This document shows positions 37,609 to 51,200 of a stretch of DNA of 64,000 bases, one piece after another. This DNA is from Apostichopus japonicus (lineage: Eukaryota > Echinodermata > Holothuroidea > Aspidochirotida > Stichopodidae). The stretch lies in contig NC_092579.1 of the NCBI RefSeq assembly GCF_037975245.1, positions 17,012,178-17,076,177 on the forward strand. The letters run 5' to 3'. Numbering within the stretch: the first letter of the stretch is position 1; each line of letters opens with the position of its first letter. Made by a program: the position numbers and the translations under genes. The notes under the pieces are model-generated. The model had not been told where the DNA came from. It did not search any database and saw only the letters and a program-made list of their open reading frames with translations.

Positions 37609-38064
37609 CGGAAGCGTAGGAGGGAAATGTCAATTGACGTTTTGATGAGATGCAACAATTATTCGTCAAAATGACAAGAATCTGAACTGACATTTTGTCG
37701 ACCAATACCAAATCAATACCAAATCATCAAACTTATAAAAATTTGAAAATTGACATTTTTTCGAGGTGCAATAATTCGTCAGAGTGACCAAAATCTCGTC
37801 AAAATGGAGAATATCTAAAGATTGACGTATCAACGACATTATACCAGATTTTTCTTAGTTTGCCAGATCTGGAAGAGTGCAAGTCGGGAATTGTCAGGTT
37901 TATGTCATTTTGACGAGTTGATGTATCTCGCCACAAAAAGTCAAATTTCAGATTTTTGACAAATATATTTTCGACAAATTTAGGATATGTCGTCAAAACG
38001 TCAGTTTTCAACTTCTGGTCATATTGACGAGTATTGTCGATTACATGTCCACTCTACGCTTCCG
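37609..38064. mobile_element. TA-flanked miniature inverted-repeat element (456 bp)
   Basis: The ends CGGAAGCGTAG and CTACGCTTCCG are inverted, and the element is bordered by TA on both sides (37607-37608, 38065-38066), as for Tc1/mariner-type insertions. The interior has several inverted copies of a CGTCAAAATGAC-like phrase (for example about 37664-37675 and, reversed, about 37903-37916). No transposase is encoded. Confidence 0.7.
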
Positions 38065-38165
38065 TAATATTCCCTTTCCAAGCCACTCGTGACCCTAACA
38101 TCATGATCATATGGTTACAGTCTCAAGGGAGCGGAGTTGATAGTGGATCAAGTTGTTTGGTTTTC

Positions 38166-38189
38166 CCATGGAGGTAAATACCTCCATGG
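38166..38189. repeat. Perfect 11 bp palindrome with 2 nt centre
   Basis: CCATGGAGGTA, then AA, then its reverse complement. The small open frames around it have no recognised homologue. Confidence 0.8.
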
Positions 38190-38600
38190 TTTTCCTGGCC
38201 AGGCTCTATCTCGGGAGACTGTTTTTGAAAAGTACCCGGCACTTGCAAGACTATATTTACAACAGTCATACATCGGGGTAGAGACCTGCTCATGTAGCCT
38301 ATATGTTTGTAGAGCAGTAATACAACGCAAGACAAGTGATCCATCTTAGATCATGATAAAATAAAAATGATAATTATAAATTATATTGCAAATTATTATG
38401 CAATGACAGGCATTTATTAGAAGGTTCTTTGTTAATCTTTGTTATCATCCATCTACAATAATCCGGGAACAACCGGTAGGTGCCAACTTGAGATGGCATC
38501 GGAGAAGAGGGAGTGGATTAGTGGCGCAAAGAAGGAGGGCATGGTCCCCCACTTCCGACCGGATCTTTGCATTCAATTCAGTCGGGGAAGAATTGGACCA

Positions 38601-38702
38601 TTGCTATAGAAAGGTCTTATGAGGTTAAACAAAGGGAGGGATACATCGGTATACCGATGCCTATCCCTCCCTTTCTTCAACCTCCTAAGTTTATATTAGC
38701 AA
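38601..38702. repeat. Long foldback, about 50 bp arms and no spacer
   Basis: The central CATCGGTATACCGATG palindrome extends outward through AAAGGGAGGGATA paired with TATCCCTCCCTTT. With a 2 nt bulge and a few mismatches it then continues to TTGCTA at 38601 and TAGCAA at 38702. About 85% of positions pair. It could be a precursor-like RNA hairpin or a decayed miniature transposon. Confidence 0.8.
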
Positions 38703-39357
38703 AACTTTCCGTTTAATATGCTACATGAATAGAAATAAATTATTATCTAAATATGCCTCAGAATACATTTGACGTAAAGGTGGGCGTCCAGACCCCCCCC
38801 CCCCCTCGTCATAGGAGTCGACTTCAATAACCCCCGTAGTCCCCCTATAAAATCCATCAATCACCTCTGGCCCTACCACAAAAGTTCAGGCAATCGGTTG
38901 GGGGAAATTATGAATTTACACCCCCCCCCCCACATTTGACATATACCGGAAGGCTTGTAACCATGTGGAAGCTATCAAAGGTAGCTCTTCTAAGTGTGGC
39001 CAGAAAACCGCTGAGTCCTAAGTTAAGGTTTGTAGAAACTACGGTGGCTCATTAGGAAGTCGGATGGTTCATCATTTGTCTCTTGAAATTTCGACTTGAT
39101 TTGACCACAATTAAACATTTTATCTCAAATAATTTCGGCAATTCCCTTCTAAATGGCAAAATCTTCTCAAAATGGTAGAGCTTTGCTATGACGTATGTTG
39201 AAATTTTCCTATTTTTTCCCCTCTATATATAACAAGTCAAGCAATTTTCCTCCACAGAATTTGCTGGCTCCACTATATGGGCTGCAAGTAACACAATATG
39301 TGTACGTGTGTGTGTCTGGGGTCGGGTGAGAAGGGGAGGGGTGTGAGTGCGATGGGG
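38703..39357. other. Non-coding stretch with C-rich runs
   Basis: C homopolymers near 38791-38805 and 38921-38931. No exon seen. Confidence 0.5.
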
Positions 39358-39365
39358 GCTGCATT

Positions 39366-39729
39366 CAGTGGCGTAGGAAGGTACTTTTGAGTGGGGGGCT
39401 GAAGACTGATGGCCGGCCTGGGGGAGGGGTCTAAGGGGAGGGGGTGTCCCCCTCCCCTTTGGATTTTTTGCATTTCCAGGTGGCCTCAGATGCAATTTGG
39501 TGCAATATAGCACACTTCAACACCCACTCCATTTTGTGAACTTAATTTTGTATTTTCACCTGGCCTTAGATGCAATTTGGTGCTCCAAATGAGATTTTTT
39601 TATCATTTGGAAATGAAAAAGGGGTTTTCTGACTTGCGAACCGGGGGGGGGGCGGAATGATACTTCCGCCCCTACACATTTTTCACTGGGGGGGCTGGCG
39701 CCCCCAGCCCCCCGGTTCCTACGCCCTTG
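39366..39729 (+). mobile_element. hAT-like miniature element, copy 2 (364 bp)
   Basis: Same family, orientation and ends as 7835-8183 (CAGTGGCGTAGGAA ... TTCCTACGCCCTTG). It is flanked by its own perfect 8 bp direct repeat, GCTGCATT (39358-39365, 39730-39737). Different target sequences at the two copies confirm that the element boundaries are right. High similarity to copy 1 implies recent spread. Confidence 0.88.
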
Positions 39730-39737
39730 GCTGCATT

Positions 39738-41999
39738 TAAGAATTGTAACAATTCTTATATCAATTGGTTAAACATGTTTATCTTTTTTTCCTTTTTAAG
39801 AATATAAAAGGATGTTTTATATCTGTTTATGTTCTCTGTTGATCAAAGAAAATGCATGACATAAAATATGGATTAACAAAAAGAACGAAGGTTCATTTAA
39901 ATAATGGACTGTAACAAACTGTTAATTATAGCGATAAAAAACATTTTATTTCGTGTTTTGAAAAAGCGCAACCACAGACTAAATTTCTGTTACTAAGAAT
40001 TTCCAAACCTCTTACCTTGAGTAAGAAGAATACTTCTTTTTTTTGAGTGATTACAGAGAAACCAAGAATTTAAAGAATGAAGGAAGAATATAAACAGACC
40101 AAATACAGATATAAACGAAAAACAGAAAGAAAAGAAAATGTACAAACTACAGATAGGTAAGGTTTTGATCATCACGACTACGTCACGTGACTAAAATTTC
40201 ATTCAGTAGAACAAATTTAAGTCAAATTTTATTACTTGCGTACAAAGCTACTGTACTAAACCAATTAAACCACTCTACTAGAAGGAATGCTCAATGAAGA
40301 AGTAATTATATACCAATGAAACAGTGTAATTGAGAAAGTACAGCAATGCATTATTACCTCACACACATGTGTTTCCCTTTTCAACAAAAGGCAATCAGAA
40401 AAAGAAAGAAGAAGAAATAGAGGATCTTCTAGAAATTTGGAGAACATATTTACTTGCAGGCAATCCCTTAAGTCTACCTACAGTCAATTTAAATCTGCAG
40501 CAGAAATGATCTCAAATAACCACTCTTCATTCCCACTGTTCCAGAGGTACCCAAATGTTGGGAAGTATTAGAATGGCTGGGGGGGGGGGGGCAGGGGTGA
40601 GCTAGAGTAAAGTACAGGAGAGAGGACAGGACCAGAAGTTGGCTAAATTGCATTTCGCTAGGGAAGTCCGAGTCCAGTCGGTAACGTGCGCTTCACCATC
40701 TTCAACCATCAATAAACCCTTTACCGCTGTCAACCCCCTCCCCTTCCCCCCCCACCCGATTCCACCTCTCTCTTCTCTTTGAACACCCAAGTTGCTCGAT
40801 TTATTATCACATGCAAAATGACACAGTTATGATTGTCAACCTCTCTTCCACATATGCTCTAACATTTTGATTATGCTACATGAACTAATTAAGAAAACAA
40901 TGAAAAACTTAAACAGAGTTGCACCCATAAGAATTTAATTATTTTCTTGTTAATTAATTTTCAATTCAACCAACTGCTCTGCAGGTTCTCTTTCAGTATA
41001 ACCAACATTCCATACATTTTTACAAATAGTTTTAATATCTGATTTGATCTCACAGACAAGATACAACAGGCTGTGAAGTAAAAAACAGTTACAGTGAACT
41101 CTGAAACCAATCACCGACGCAGAAAAACATTAAACTAATAACAGACATTCCAGTGAGGGTACAAAGTATGGTACTACGGGCATATGAAAGGTTAAAACTT
41201 ATACTACCTTCCTCCATGAAGAAGGCAAACGTCTTGAATATTGAGACACCCATAAAGTACAGCTCATCATTTAATACCAAAATATCATCAAAAGATATGC
41301 AAAACTGATTTAACAAACTTCATTTAATAATTATATTAAACAAATCCAAGTGTTTCTACTCCCAAGGTAAGAGATATTAATCATGTCAATATATATGAGG
41401 CGCCTTAATGTTAAAACAAAACAAATATGATTGAAGTTAATGATTCCTAAGGGTAGCTAAGGAAACTTGTAAACAACTAAAAAGATGACACCCACAATCT
41501 TTTCTGTACTTGCTTCGGCTCTATTAATGAGTCCAGATTGTTTGAACACACACCTTACCACATTACACACATGTCATCATTAGTCATCAGAGAGTAATGT
41601 TATCAAAGAAGAGAACAGATAATTATAATTATGTTCCTATAAATGTAAGTAATTTTGAATCACTTCTTAGAGGTATTTTAATTCCATGTGAACAAGAAAG
41701 AGATATAAAAAGAACCAATAAAACGTGATTTTTAATCACATGTAAACTACAGATATATGTACATACACAAAAGAGACTACCGTGATATAACAAAAAAAAG
41801 TTTTTATATAAAAAGTTTTATGATTTTAATCATCTTTCAAATTATTTGTGACATGATGACTAGCCTTATTGCAAGATAAAAAATAAAAAAAAGAAGCATT
41901 TATATGAATCTGATTATAATCGTTCAACGATACAATTTTTTTTACGGTAACAAAAATTTGAAAACCTGAAAGAACAAAATGTAGGGTTGGCTAAATGAA
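39738..41999. other. Flank downstream of the fucosidase gene
   Basis: It holds the 3' UTR of the minus-strand fucosidase gene just below 42000. There is a possible ATTAAA signal at 41830-41825 on the minus strand, but no consensus AATAAA nearby. No other exon is supported. G- and C-rich runs lie at about 40579-40592 and 40737-40755. Confidence 0.5.
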
Positions 42000-42246
42000 T
42001 TAATTTACATTATCCATCTTGAGTACCCATGCATAATCACAGGGCAGTTGAGGACCAGCCAAGACTGGGAACTGAATGGTCATACTGACACCAGACTGTG
42101 AGCCTTTGGACCACTGGAGTGCTGTGCTGACCCCCAGCATATGGACTGTGGTAGTTTCGCTGGTTACCGGTACACCAAGATTCAGTGTATTGTTCTCGGG
42201 CCAGTCCAGCACAATGGCATAGACGGAGGTATTTTTGGTCGTGTAC
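42000..42246 (-). CDS. FUCA1: Fucosidase exon H (C-terminal beta domain, stop)
   Basis: 247 bp from acceptor TTGTGGTAG to TAA at 42002-42000. It encodes [20 protein letters not shown] through [15 protein letters not shown], the C-terminal domain of animal fucosidases. Confidence 0.93.
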
Positions 42247-45200
42247 CTACCACAAAAACAGAAAGAAGATTGTTTTAAGTAGTGGTGTCAACTAGGAAAG
42301 CTTCAGACATTCGGCAACACGTCTAATTTTAACTCACAAACTTAGGAAAAAATATATTGTTCAAAATATACTGACACTGCTCTTATCCCCACTCGAATAT
42401 AGGATAAGTAAAGAACCCTTTTTAGAATGTTAGGCTTTGAACCTACACTCTGTCAGATGATATACAGATTTCATTATATCTATTGCTGCAGCTGTAACTT
42501 AAACCTCTCAACCATAGCAACAGTACAGAAACATGACCAGAGTGAGCAAGCTGGCAAAATGCTAGCTATTATTGTTTCTCATTAGAATGCTTTTGCCAAC
42601 TTGAAAATAACATCCAGGTAGTCTGGTGTCTCTAGTGTTTAGCATCGTCAATTTGACCAAAAAAAATAATAAGACCGGTGAAAAAGCAAAATGTAGAAAT
42701 ATTTACTCATAGTGCAATGGGTGTGGTCAATTGGTTCTACTACTGAAGGGGTTTGGGATTATGATAAATGCAAAATTGCCATTTCCAACGAAATGAAATG
42801 GTCAGACGAAGTAGTAATGTCTTTCAAGGCTCTTACCATACTCCAGGAGTAAAGGTGTCATTTTGAGATGTCCATGGGTGTGAAGCATAGATGCCTTCAC
42901 CATTCACCTTCAACCAGGCTCCAATCTGTCTCAACCTCTCTTCAAAGATGGGAATGATGCGTCCATCATGTGTAGGTCCGAAATTCATGAGCATGTTACC
43001 CCCACAGCTGAGAAAAATGGAGATCAAAACAATATTTAAGTACAATTCTTATAGCAAACTTTGTTTACACACAATGAAGGTTGACATGGTCACTTTTCTT
43101 GCTCATGGTAGCTTCTGTTGTGATAAATAACCTTAACTTTGTGTTTCTAATAAATCGTGTGGATTAACTGAAATTTAAGCCACAAGCATTAACCGTCTTA
43201 CGTGAACTTATGAGAAAATAAGTGCGTTTAATTTGAAATGCTTACTGAACATTGGTTACTAGAAATGAAGGTTATGGAAATTGCAACCCTGCAATGATTT
43301 GTTGAAGCAGAACCTTCTTCAGTTACAAGATGGCTTTGTTTCGTAATTTACAAAACTAGAAATGTCCAATAAAATCTTTGATATCAGTGCTTGCATTGAT
43401 TGTTCTCATTCATGCAACTTTAAGCCGAATGCTATATTCAGCTGTTTTAGTTATCTGCCACTGGTCACCACAATTAACCTTTTTACCTGCACACGGCAAG
43501 TACCACACATCTCACCAGGCTAAGGCTTGCACGAATTGAGATAACACTTGTACTGATATACACATTACATCCTAATTGTAAAGATCAGAAACTATAATTA
43601 CATGTATTCATACATGTAGGCTTCAAGAACACTAACAAGTTAGTTTTATGTTGCTTACAATCCAAATTTGCCAAGCAACTGTCGTAATGATGTTTTCCTT
43701 GTCTAAAAATGAATCACGAAAACACTCAAAGCTGGAAAATAATGTGAATCTTTGGATGAAACCAAACCAAAGAATTTATGATCTCATCTTCAACTTGATC
43801 ATCAGAAAAACTGTTAATGATTAGCAAAAGCTACTCAATCAACAGATACAAACAATGAAATAAATACGATACAAAACGTGCTTGGATCTCTGGTTTAGCA
43901 GTATACTCTTTGTAGTGTCTAGTTTAATAATATTGTGATGGTTTCATTTAAATTAATGAAAGAAAGAAAGAATGAAGGGATATTAATCTTAATATATATT
44001 TTAGGGGTATGATGTCAAAGGTCATTTGAGTCTAAATCTTTGATGCCGTATACAAGCGTTTTAATTTTCACAATGTATATTACAACATGTCTATAGGACA
44101 TCATCATTCAAGGTAGTAGCAAATTTAGAATTATTTCTTGCCATACTTAAGGATTTCAGGAAAGGTTATGACAGCCAAATAATATGGTTATCAAATCTAA
44201 TCTACTAGTATTGCTGCAGTTCTGTTGCAGTAACTCCAATAAAATTGTATATTACAAAATGGACATCATGATTGAAGTTAGTAAGCAAATATCAAATGAT
44301 TTCTTTGCCATGTATATTATGATTTCAGGTAAGATTGTGACACCTTAGCAATATATGGTTACTGTATGAATCCACTAATATTTTCTGCAGCTCTGTTTAA
44401 CTCCCTTCAGTATAACACTGTATATTAACACATGTCTATAGGACATCATGATTGAAGATAGTAAGCATATTTCAAATTGTTTCTTATTTTATGATTTCAA
44501 CAAAGGTTTCAAGTAATATGGGTAGCTATGAAACTATCTCCTTGTAACTCTCTTTGAGAGTTTGAGCTTTAATTATCACTTGAATTTGTAAAATGGCTTT
44601 ATACTCCAGGAAGTTGCCAACACAACTCTGCCATTTGTACTTGGACATTGATCAAACCACTTTAACCTTGACTGCTGGTATATGAGGAAACTGGACATGG
44701 AGGAAGATGTTACCCATGAAACCAAATCACCAGTCACCTGTTTCTCATACCTGCTGTCCAGGTTTCAAGTCTATTCCTAATCACTTCCTTATAAAATTAT
44801 CAAGAGGATGAATAAACTAACTCAGCAACATCCCTCCTAGTTGTGTTTTCTTTTTGAAGGGAAGAGGATTGTTGGGGGGGGGATGGGCACATGGAATGAC
44901 TAATTAAAATGAAAAACCATATTTAAGGAAGGGAATCACACTTTACGAGAACTGTTTACTAGCTGAAGCAATGTCTGACACCAGTCTAACATAGTTACTG
45001 TAATTGTTGCAGCAGCACACTATAACAACCTATAACAATATAACACTAACAACCTATTACACTAACAACCTATAACAGTACAACACTTACAGCCTATAAC
45101 ACTATCAAACTATAACACTATCAAACAGCCTATAACACTAACAAATTATAACAGTATAACACTAACAAACTATAACACTAACAAGCTATAACAATATAAC

Positions 45201-48200
45201 ACTAACAAACTATAACACTAACAAACTATAGCACTAACAAACTATAACAATATAACACTAAAAAACTATAACACAATAACACTAACAAACTATAACAATG
45301 TAACACTAACAAACAAAAAAACACTACCACTCTATAACACTAACAAACTGTAACACTAGAAAACTATAACACTAACAAACTATAACAACTAACCTACCAG
45401 AAAAAAATGGAACGTAGAAATACAATACAAAATCAGAGCAAACTGACCTGATGGTTTCTGCCAGGGTCTGAGTGATCTCATCCATGGTTAAGAAATCACT
45501 GTACTTAGTGTCTCGTCTGTAACCCCAAGATGTCTTGTCAATCGTCATGGCATTCTCCCATTTATGTTTCTGCAAGACACCTACACGTATCCAGGGAGGA
45601 GGAAAGTCAACATTTCTTTGGTTATCATCCTTTATTATTTCAACCAAGTACTCACCCACTTTTCTTCTCTGGTTAACTGTCGATATTTGCATTGACAGAA
45701 TGATTCATACATTAAAATACATTTTGTGTAAGACATAAGGCTAATTAAAAGCAGCACCAGGAAAAAGTCAAAACAGGATTAGTCTGGAGGTATAGATAGC
45801 AGTAGATGTCATTGTAGTAAAACTAATGATAAATCTTTAAAATCTCTACATAAAATCACAGCAAAAACTACTCAAAATCTCTACATACCATCACAGCAAA
45901 AACTCCTCAATATGCAGTACACTGGTGCAAGGTATACCTCATGTCATCATTTAGAAAATAACACAGCAAATAGCTTTGTTAAAATGTTTGGCAATCTCTT
46001 GTACTTTGCACATTTAACGCAAAACATTTTTTCATAGATTTTTACGTATTAATGAATTAACATATTTCAGACGAATGTGATGTGTATATTTGTCTAAATG
46101 CATGGCTATGATGCATTTTGCACGTACATGCAAATTTGAACTTTTCATTAAAGTAAACAGTCAAGATGTAATGATTACTTAATTCAATCATCTCCTTTCC
46201 TCGCATCAGTAACTTACCTTACAATTACTTTGTTGCATCATTAAAACACAATTTAATATTCAATAAAAAATAACATCAAGCCAAAAGAAAGAACAGAGGA
46301 GGAGGATAACAAAAGGCATTTTCTGATAAGACATTAAGTAAGTTACAACTCTGCTTATAACCTTTAAGGTTTTACCTCTCTTTAATAGGCTTACCACATA
46401 GAGTTAAAGCGACTTAAAAGTACAGTGTACAAGAATGGACTTTGGAAGTAACAACAATGGAACACAAAAGGTAGTGGAACGAAAATTAAACGGGTGGGGC
46501 CCTCTCAAGTTAATGACTTTCAGTTTTCTAACTTTGAGATTTTTTATTTCTTTACTTTAATCTTTACCAATTTGAACAAACATTTCTGTGTGTGTATCTT
46601 GATATTTATTATTGACACCCTTTGCAGGCGATCCTATGTAAGAAGGTAATATTCAATGTGATCCAGGCTACTTCAAATCTCGAAATATATTATTATCTCG
46701 CCCTTATTTTACCTTAAACGCTGTTGCAATTTCCCTTCACAAAGTTCTCAAATCTAATTGGTCAGAAAGAGACATTGTCGTCAAAAATAGGAAAGTTGTA
46801 CTGTAATATTTCAAAATCAACTTAAATGCTGAAAGGTCTATTTTGAAGGGATTTACTTTCCATTGACTTTGTGGTAGGGTTTTCTTAGGGATATGCCAAC
46901 CATTTGGTTTATATCTACAAGTTAATGCCATCTGCTATGTTTGCCTTTCTCCCTCAGCAGTGACATGGCCATTTAGCTACTCCAATTTTGAGCACAGAAT
47001 AGCAAATTAGCAATAGTAAGTCCTTCGATGATTCTAATCTTACAACACAAATTGTTTGTTAACTTCAAAGTTTATACCATTTCTATAAAGGTGTATTCAA
47101 ATTCATTTTTTAACCCTAAGTGGAAGGGGGCTAGCCCATAGCCTTACACTCCAACCCTTCCAGACACAATTAACACATAATCCTCCTTTCCATTCTCAAG
47201 GAAATTAATATGGTTTCACACTATGTCAATAAGGCTCCTCATTTGCAATTTTTTGTTTTGTGCAGTCATTTGTCTTTTATTTAATGTACAGTAATTGGTA
47301 TAGACTTTATGAATGCTTTGCAGTAATGAACGTTTTCTTAAGCACAATATACTTAAGGGATTGTTGAACTACACAGGTTACTATCACATATCCTTCCACA
47401 TAGTTTACCTCTCGCCACCTAGCCAAGAGATCAGTACAAACGAACTTTGATCCCGTCTGTATGAATAACATGTACAGAGACATCAGTCATTCTCATAACA
47501 TCGAAAGCCACTTCAACTGACTGTGCTGGTGGGTGTCGCAGACATCTGTTATATATATATATGACATTGCACGCACAATTGTCTCACACCGATTACTAAT
47601 ATCACATGTCGCTACACCTAGTTTACAAACTTACTTATCTATGCAAAAGATTATAAATGAACTTTGCTCATTAATGATTCAAAAGTATGTAAGACTGTAC
47701 CAAAGACATCAGATATCTTTAAAGCATACATAGGACATTTGCACTTGACACTGCCCTGCTCATAATGTTTAGTTTATTACATGACTGATATAACACATCT
47801 AGATAACACCCATGTGGTTAGTGCATGCTATGCAAACAGCTATCATCTAGATGCTTCTAAACCAATGTACATGTACAAACTGACTGTACGTATAATTATA
47901 GTACAAAACTGCCATTTCATCCCCATTCTTTTAATTATATGCAAACAGGTAAAGTGATGACCTGGATATGTTCTGTCACTTTATGCAAGACTTACTGTTT
48001 CTTGGACATTCACAGATATAGGGATGTAACTCAACTATCCACACAAACATTCTCATGTCACCCACCCTAATATCCAACCATCCTAATCATCTCGATCTAA
48101 TCTCATATTGCCACTCATCTTCATCCCAACTCATCCCTGATATTTGAAAGAGACAATTCCACTAAAAGTTCTATCAAACACTACTCGAAGTTACCCCATC

Positions 48201-51200
48201 TGCAGATTTTATCCAAATATTATCCACGCTCAGCAATCTTTCTTATTCAACACACCAGCACCACCCTTACATGACTGCACAGACAAGAAAAGCAACCAGC
48301 AAGGTTTACATGGAGCACACTTACATGATCAAAACTGAATAAAAGCGTGGACACCATGGACTAATTTTCAACAGTGTAGATGACTATAAACATAACAGAC
48401 ATGTGATCTGAATTTGACCTGCATATTGCAAAGTGACCAAAGGTACTGAAGCATGGTCCATAAAAAGACAAGACATTTTCAGGGAAGTCCCATTACTTTA
48501 CTGTTTTGACTGATCTCAATTCTTAGCTAATCTACGACATGGTATAAGCTCATCAGGATTAAATCTGTCAGCTAATCTACAACATGGTTTTTAAGCCCAC
48601 CGGGATTAAATCTGACGGCTAATCTACGACATGGTTTTTAAGCTCACCGGGATTAAATCTGTCCTGACATGTGTAGTAACCGCCGTGTTGACATCTTATG
48701 TTATTGCCACCCCAGCGGTCGTTCACCACAATGTAGTCTTTGACGGGGCTGTTTGTGATATAAAGAATGACACTGTGTGAATATGTTGACCTGCATGAGA
48801 ATACGACACTTGACACAGTGAAGATGTTGTAATGAACAATCATGAGTGGTTTCTTAATGTTGCAGCATGCAATGTGTGATGAGTTGAAAACAAAATGTGG
48901 TAATTGATGGAAGCATATCTCCCACAGACACACAACTACTGTATGGTATGGTGATTTGAAAGCCAGCAGATTTGAATGAAGAGAAACCCTGAGCAACAAT
49001 TGCTCCTGAAAATTACTCAATACTGGAGTAGAAATAAACCATCTCAAAAGTCACTAAAGCCTCCCTGGTCAAACATACCACAAACATTATGATTATAAAG
49101 GAGCTGGAGAGCTTCTGCAATACAATTTTTCTGCAGATACTTTCCACTTATGAACATTAAGTTGCATCTTTTGGAAAGTTTCTCCCATTTTCCTTCAGAC
49201 GTGTCAAGATGCTTCATGAGAGAATATTAAATGTAACCAATAGTGCAGACAAACGATTTTAAGTTTTGACAATTGCTAGCTGCCAATAGTTCTCAAGGTA
49301 CTTGTACTTATGTGGAAGGGTCTACAAGGGTTTTGCACTTTGATATGTATGGACCAGAAAGTCCTATTAAACAATAAAAACAATATGATTCTTGTACTTA
49401 ATACATGGATTCATATACCAAGTATGAAGTTCATCCATGCAGGCTTTACTTAATTTTCAAATTTTTAATCACGGATGAAGTTAACTGACCTTTTGCCTCA
49501 AAAACAATCATCAGGATTCTTATAATAACTAGAGTTAAGCTACCTATTATTAGTATGAAGGTCAAACGAGCCTCTCCTTTTAAATGTTATACTGTTAAAT
49601 TGGTTTACATAGTAAGTTGGAGGGGGCAGTGTTTACAAATGCTATACTGGATGTTGTTCATTTTGTTACCGGGCTGTTCCTACAATCACTACTTTTGCAA
49701 AGTCACTCGGAATGTAATTAACCTTTAACTTTTCAAAACTCCTAAAATATTTATCACACCAAAAGCCCAAGGATCAGTGCCATGAAGGCATAATCATGTC
49801 TGAAAGTTCACTAGTAAATGAGATTGTTATACGAAACTAAACTCAACTAGACAGGTTGGAAGTATTATGTTACCAATTTTACTGAAACACTGTACAACAA
49901 AGATCACTTTGGTTGTGTGGTGGGGATGTAGGGAGCACCTTATGATTTCACTTTGCACTGTTGTATTCACTTTATGCAAATATTATGCAAAATACAAAGA
50001 TGAACTGCATCCAAAGCAACCTTCCAATCTTATAATTATCTTAAACACAATGCCTTTTATTATCATCCCTCTCTGTTCTTTCTTTTGTCCCTGATATCTC
50101 AGGGACTCACCGGGGTTGTAACGGTCTGTGCATGTGTAGTAACCTCCGTGATGGCACGAGTCTCCCTGACCCCAACGGTCATTTACCACAACATAGTCTT
50201 TGACCGGACTGTGTGGACAGATGTGATGGATACAGACACATGAAACAATACGATGCTCGTTATTAATATAACGTTAATAAATTAAGGAAAAACCCCAACG
50301 CAAACTGTTTGAAGTAGAAATGTCATCATACAGCACAAAAGAAACATTGTTCGTAACTCCGCCAAAAAGTAAAACAAGAAAAGTTTAATGGAGAAGAAAT
50401 TATTTTCCAATGCAATCATGAGGTTAAAGCTGGTAAAAAAAGGAAAACCGAAATTATCTACAAAAATATCTCTAAAAGCTGAAGCAACCGCTTGAAAGGG
50501 CTACAACATTTTTGCAAGTATAAAATGCTTAAAGCAGCTGGTTGCCATAGCAAATACACATTAGCTAGCACAATGTTACTGAGTTTGACTTCCTAATTAC
50601 ATTAATGTGAAGTTTGTACTACAATGGATATTAAATAAGGACCAAAATATAGAAGTTGTCATTTTCTGTATCATTTCTCAATTTGAAATTGATAATTAAA
50701 CTATCATCTAAATATCAGGCAGTAATCACAAAGTAACACTATGCATGATAATGTAATATAGAAACAGAAGCATAGCAAATAATGAATAGAGAAGATAAAA
50801 AGGGGAATAAAACAATTTGAATAACAAGTAACTGAGAGTACAGTCAAGTCTTGCGAGTAGCAGTACCAGTTTAAAAAAGAATTCTTACTAAAGATGCTGC
50901 GTTATCAGAAAATTAATGGAAAATATTTTAGGAGTGAGCCGAAGAAAACCGTTTCAAATATTCAAAATTTCCTTAAAAGCAGTTTACTGATATCTTAGTT
51001 CACTCAATTTGTCCTAGAACGATCGGAGAAGCTGAATAAATAATCGGTCACTCCTTTTCAACTTTTTCTCTCTCTTCCTTTAATGGAAAATATTTTAGGA
51101 GTGAGCCGAAGAAAACCGTTTTGAACAATCAAAGTTCCGTTAAAAGTAGTTAACTGATGTCTTAGTTTACTCATTTGGTCCTAGAACTATCGAGGAAGCT

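Larger units (their letters stand above)
42247..45447 (-). other. Fucosidase introns G-H and F-G
   Basis: Intron G-H is 42247-42836 and intron F-G is 43008-45447. F-G contains the three-copy 173 bp repeat and the TAACACTAAC satellite. No extra exon copies seen. Confidence 0.85.

Noticed and set aside
38123..38349. Three overlapping frames around the 24 bp palindrome
   Set aside because: The palindrome keeps several frames open; no family resemblance.
45569..45572. Alternative acceptor CTTGCAG for fucosidase exon F
   Set aside because: It gives the wrong phase and a premature stop; the TGTAG acceptor at 45581-45582 restores the frame and encodes Gly-Val-Leu-Gln before HKWEN.
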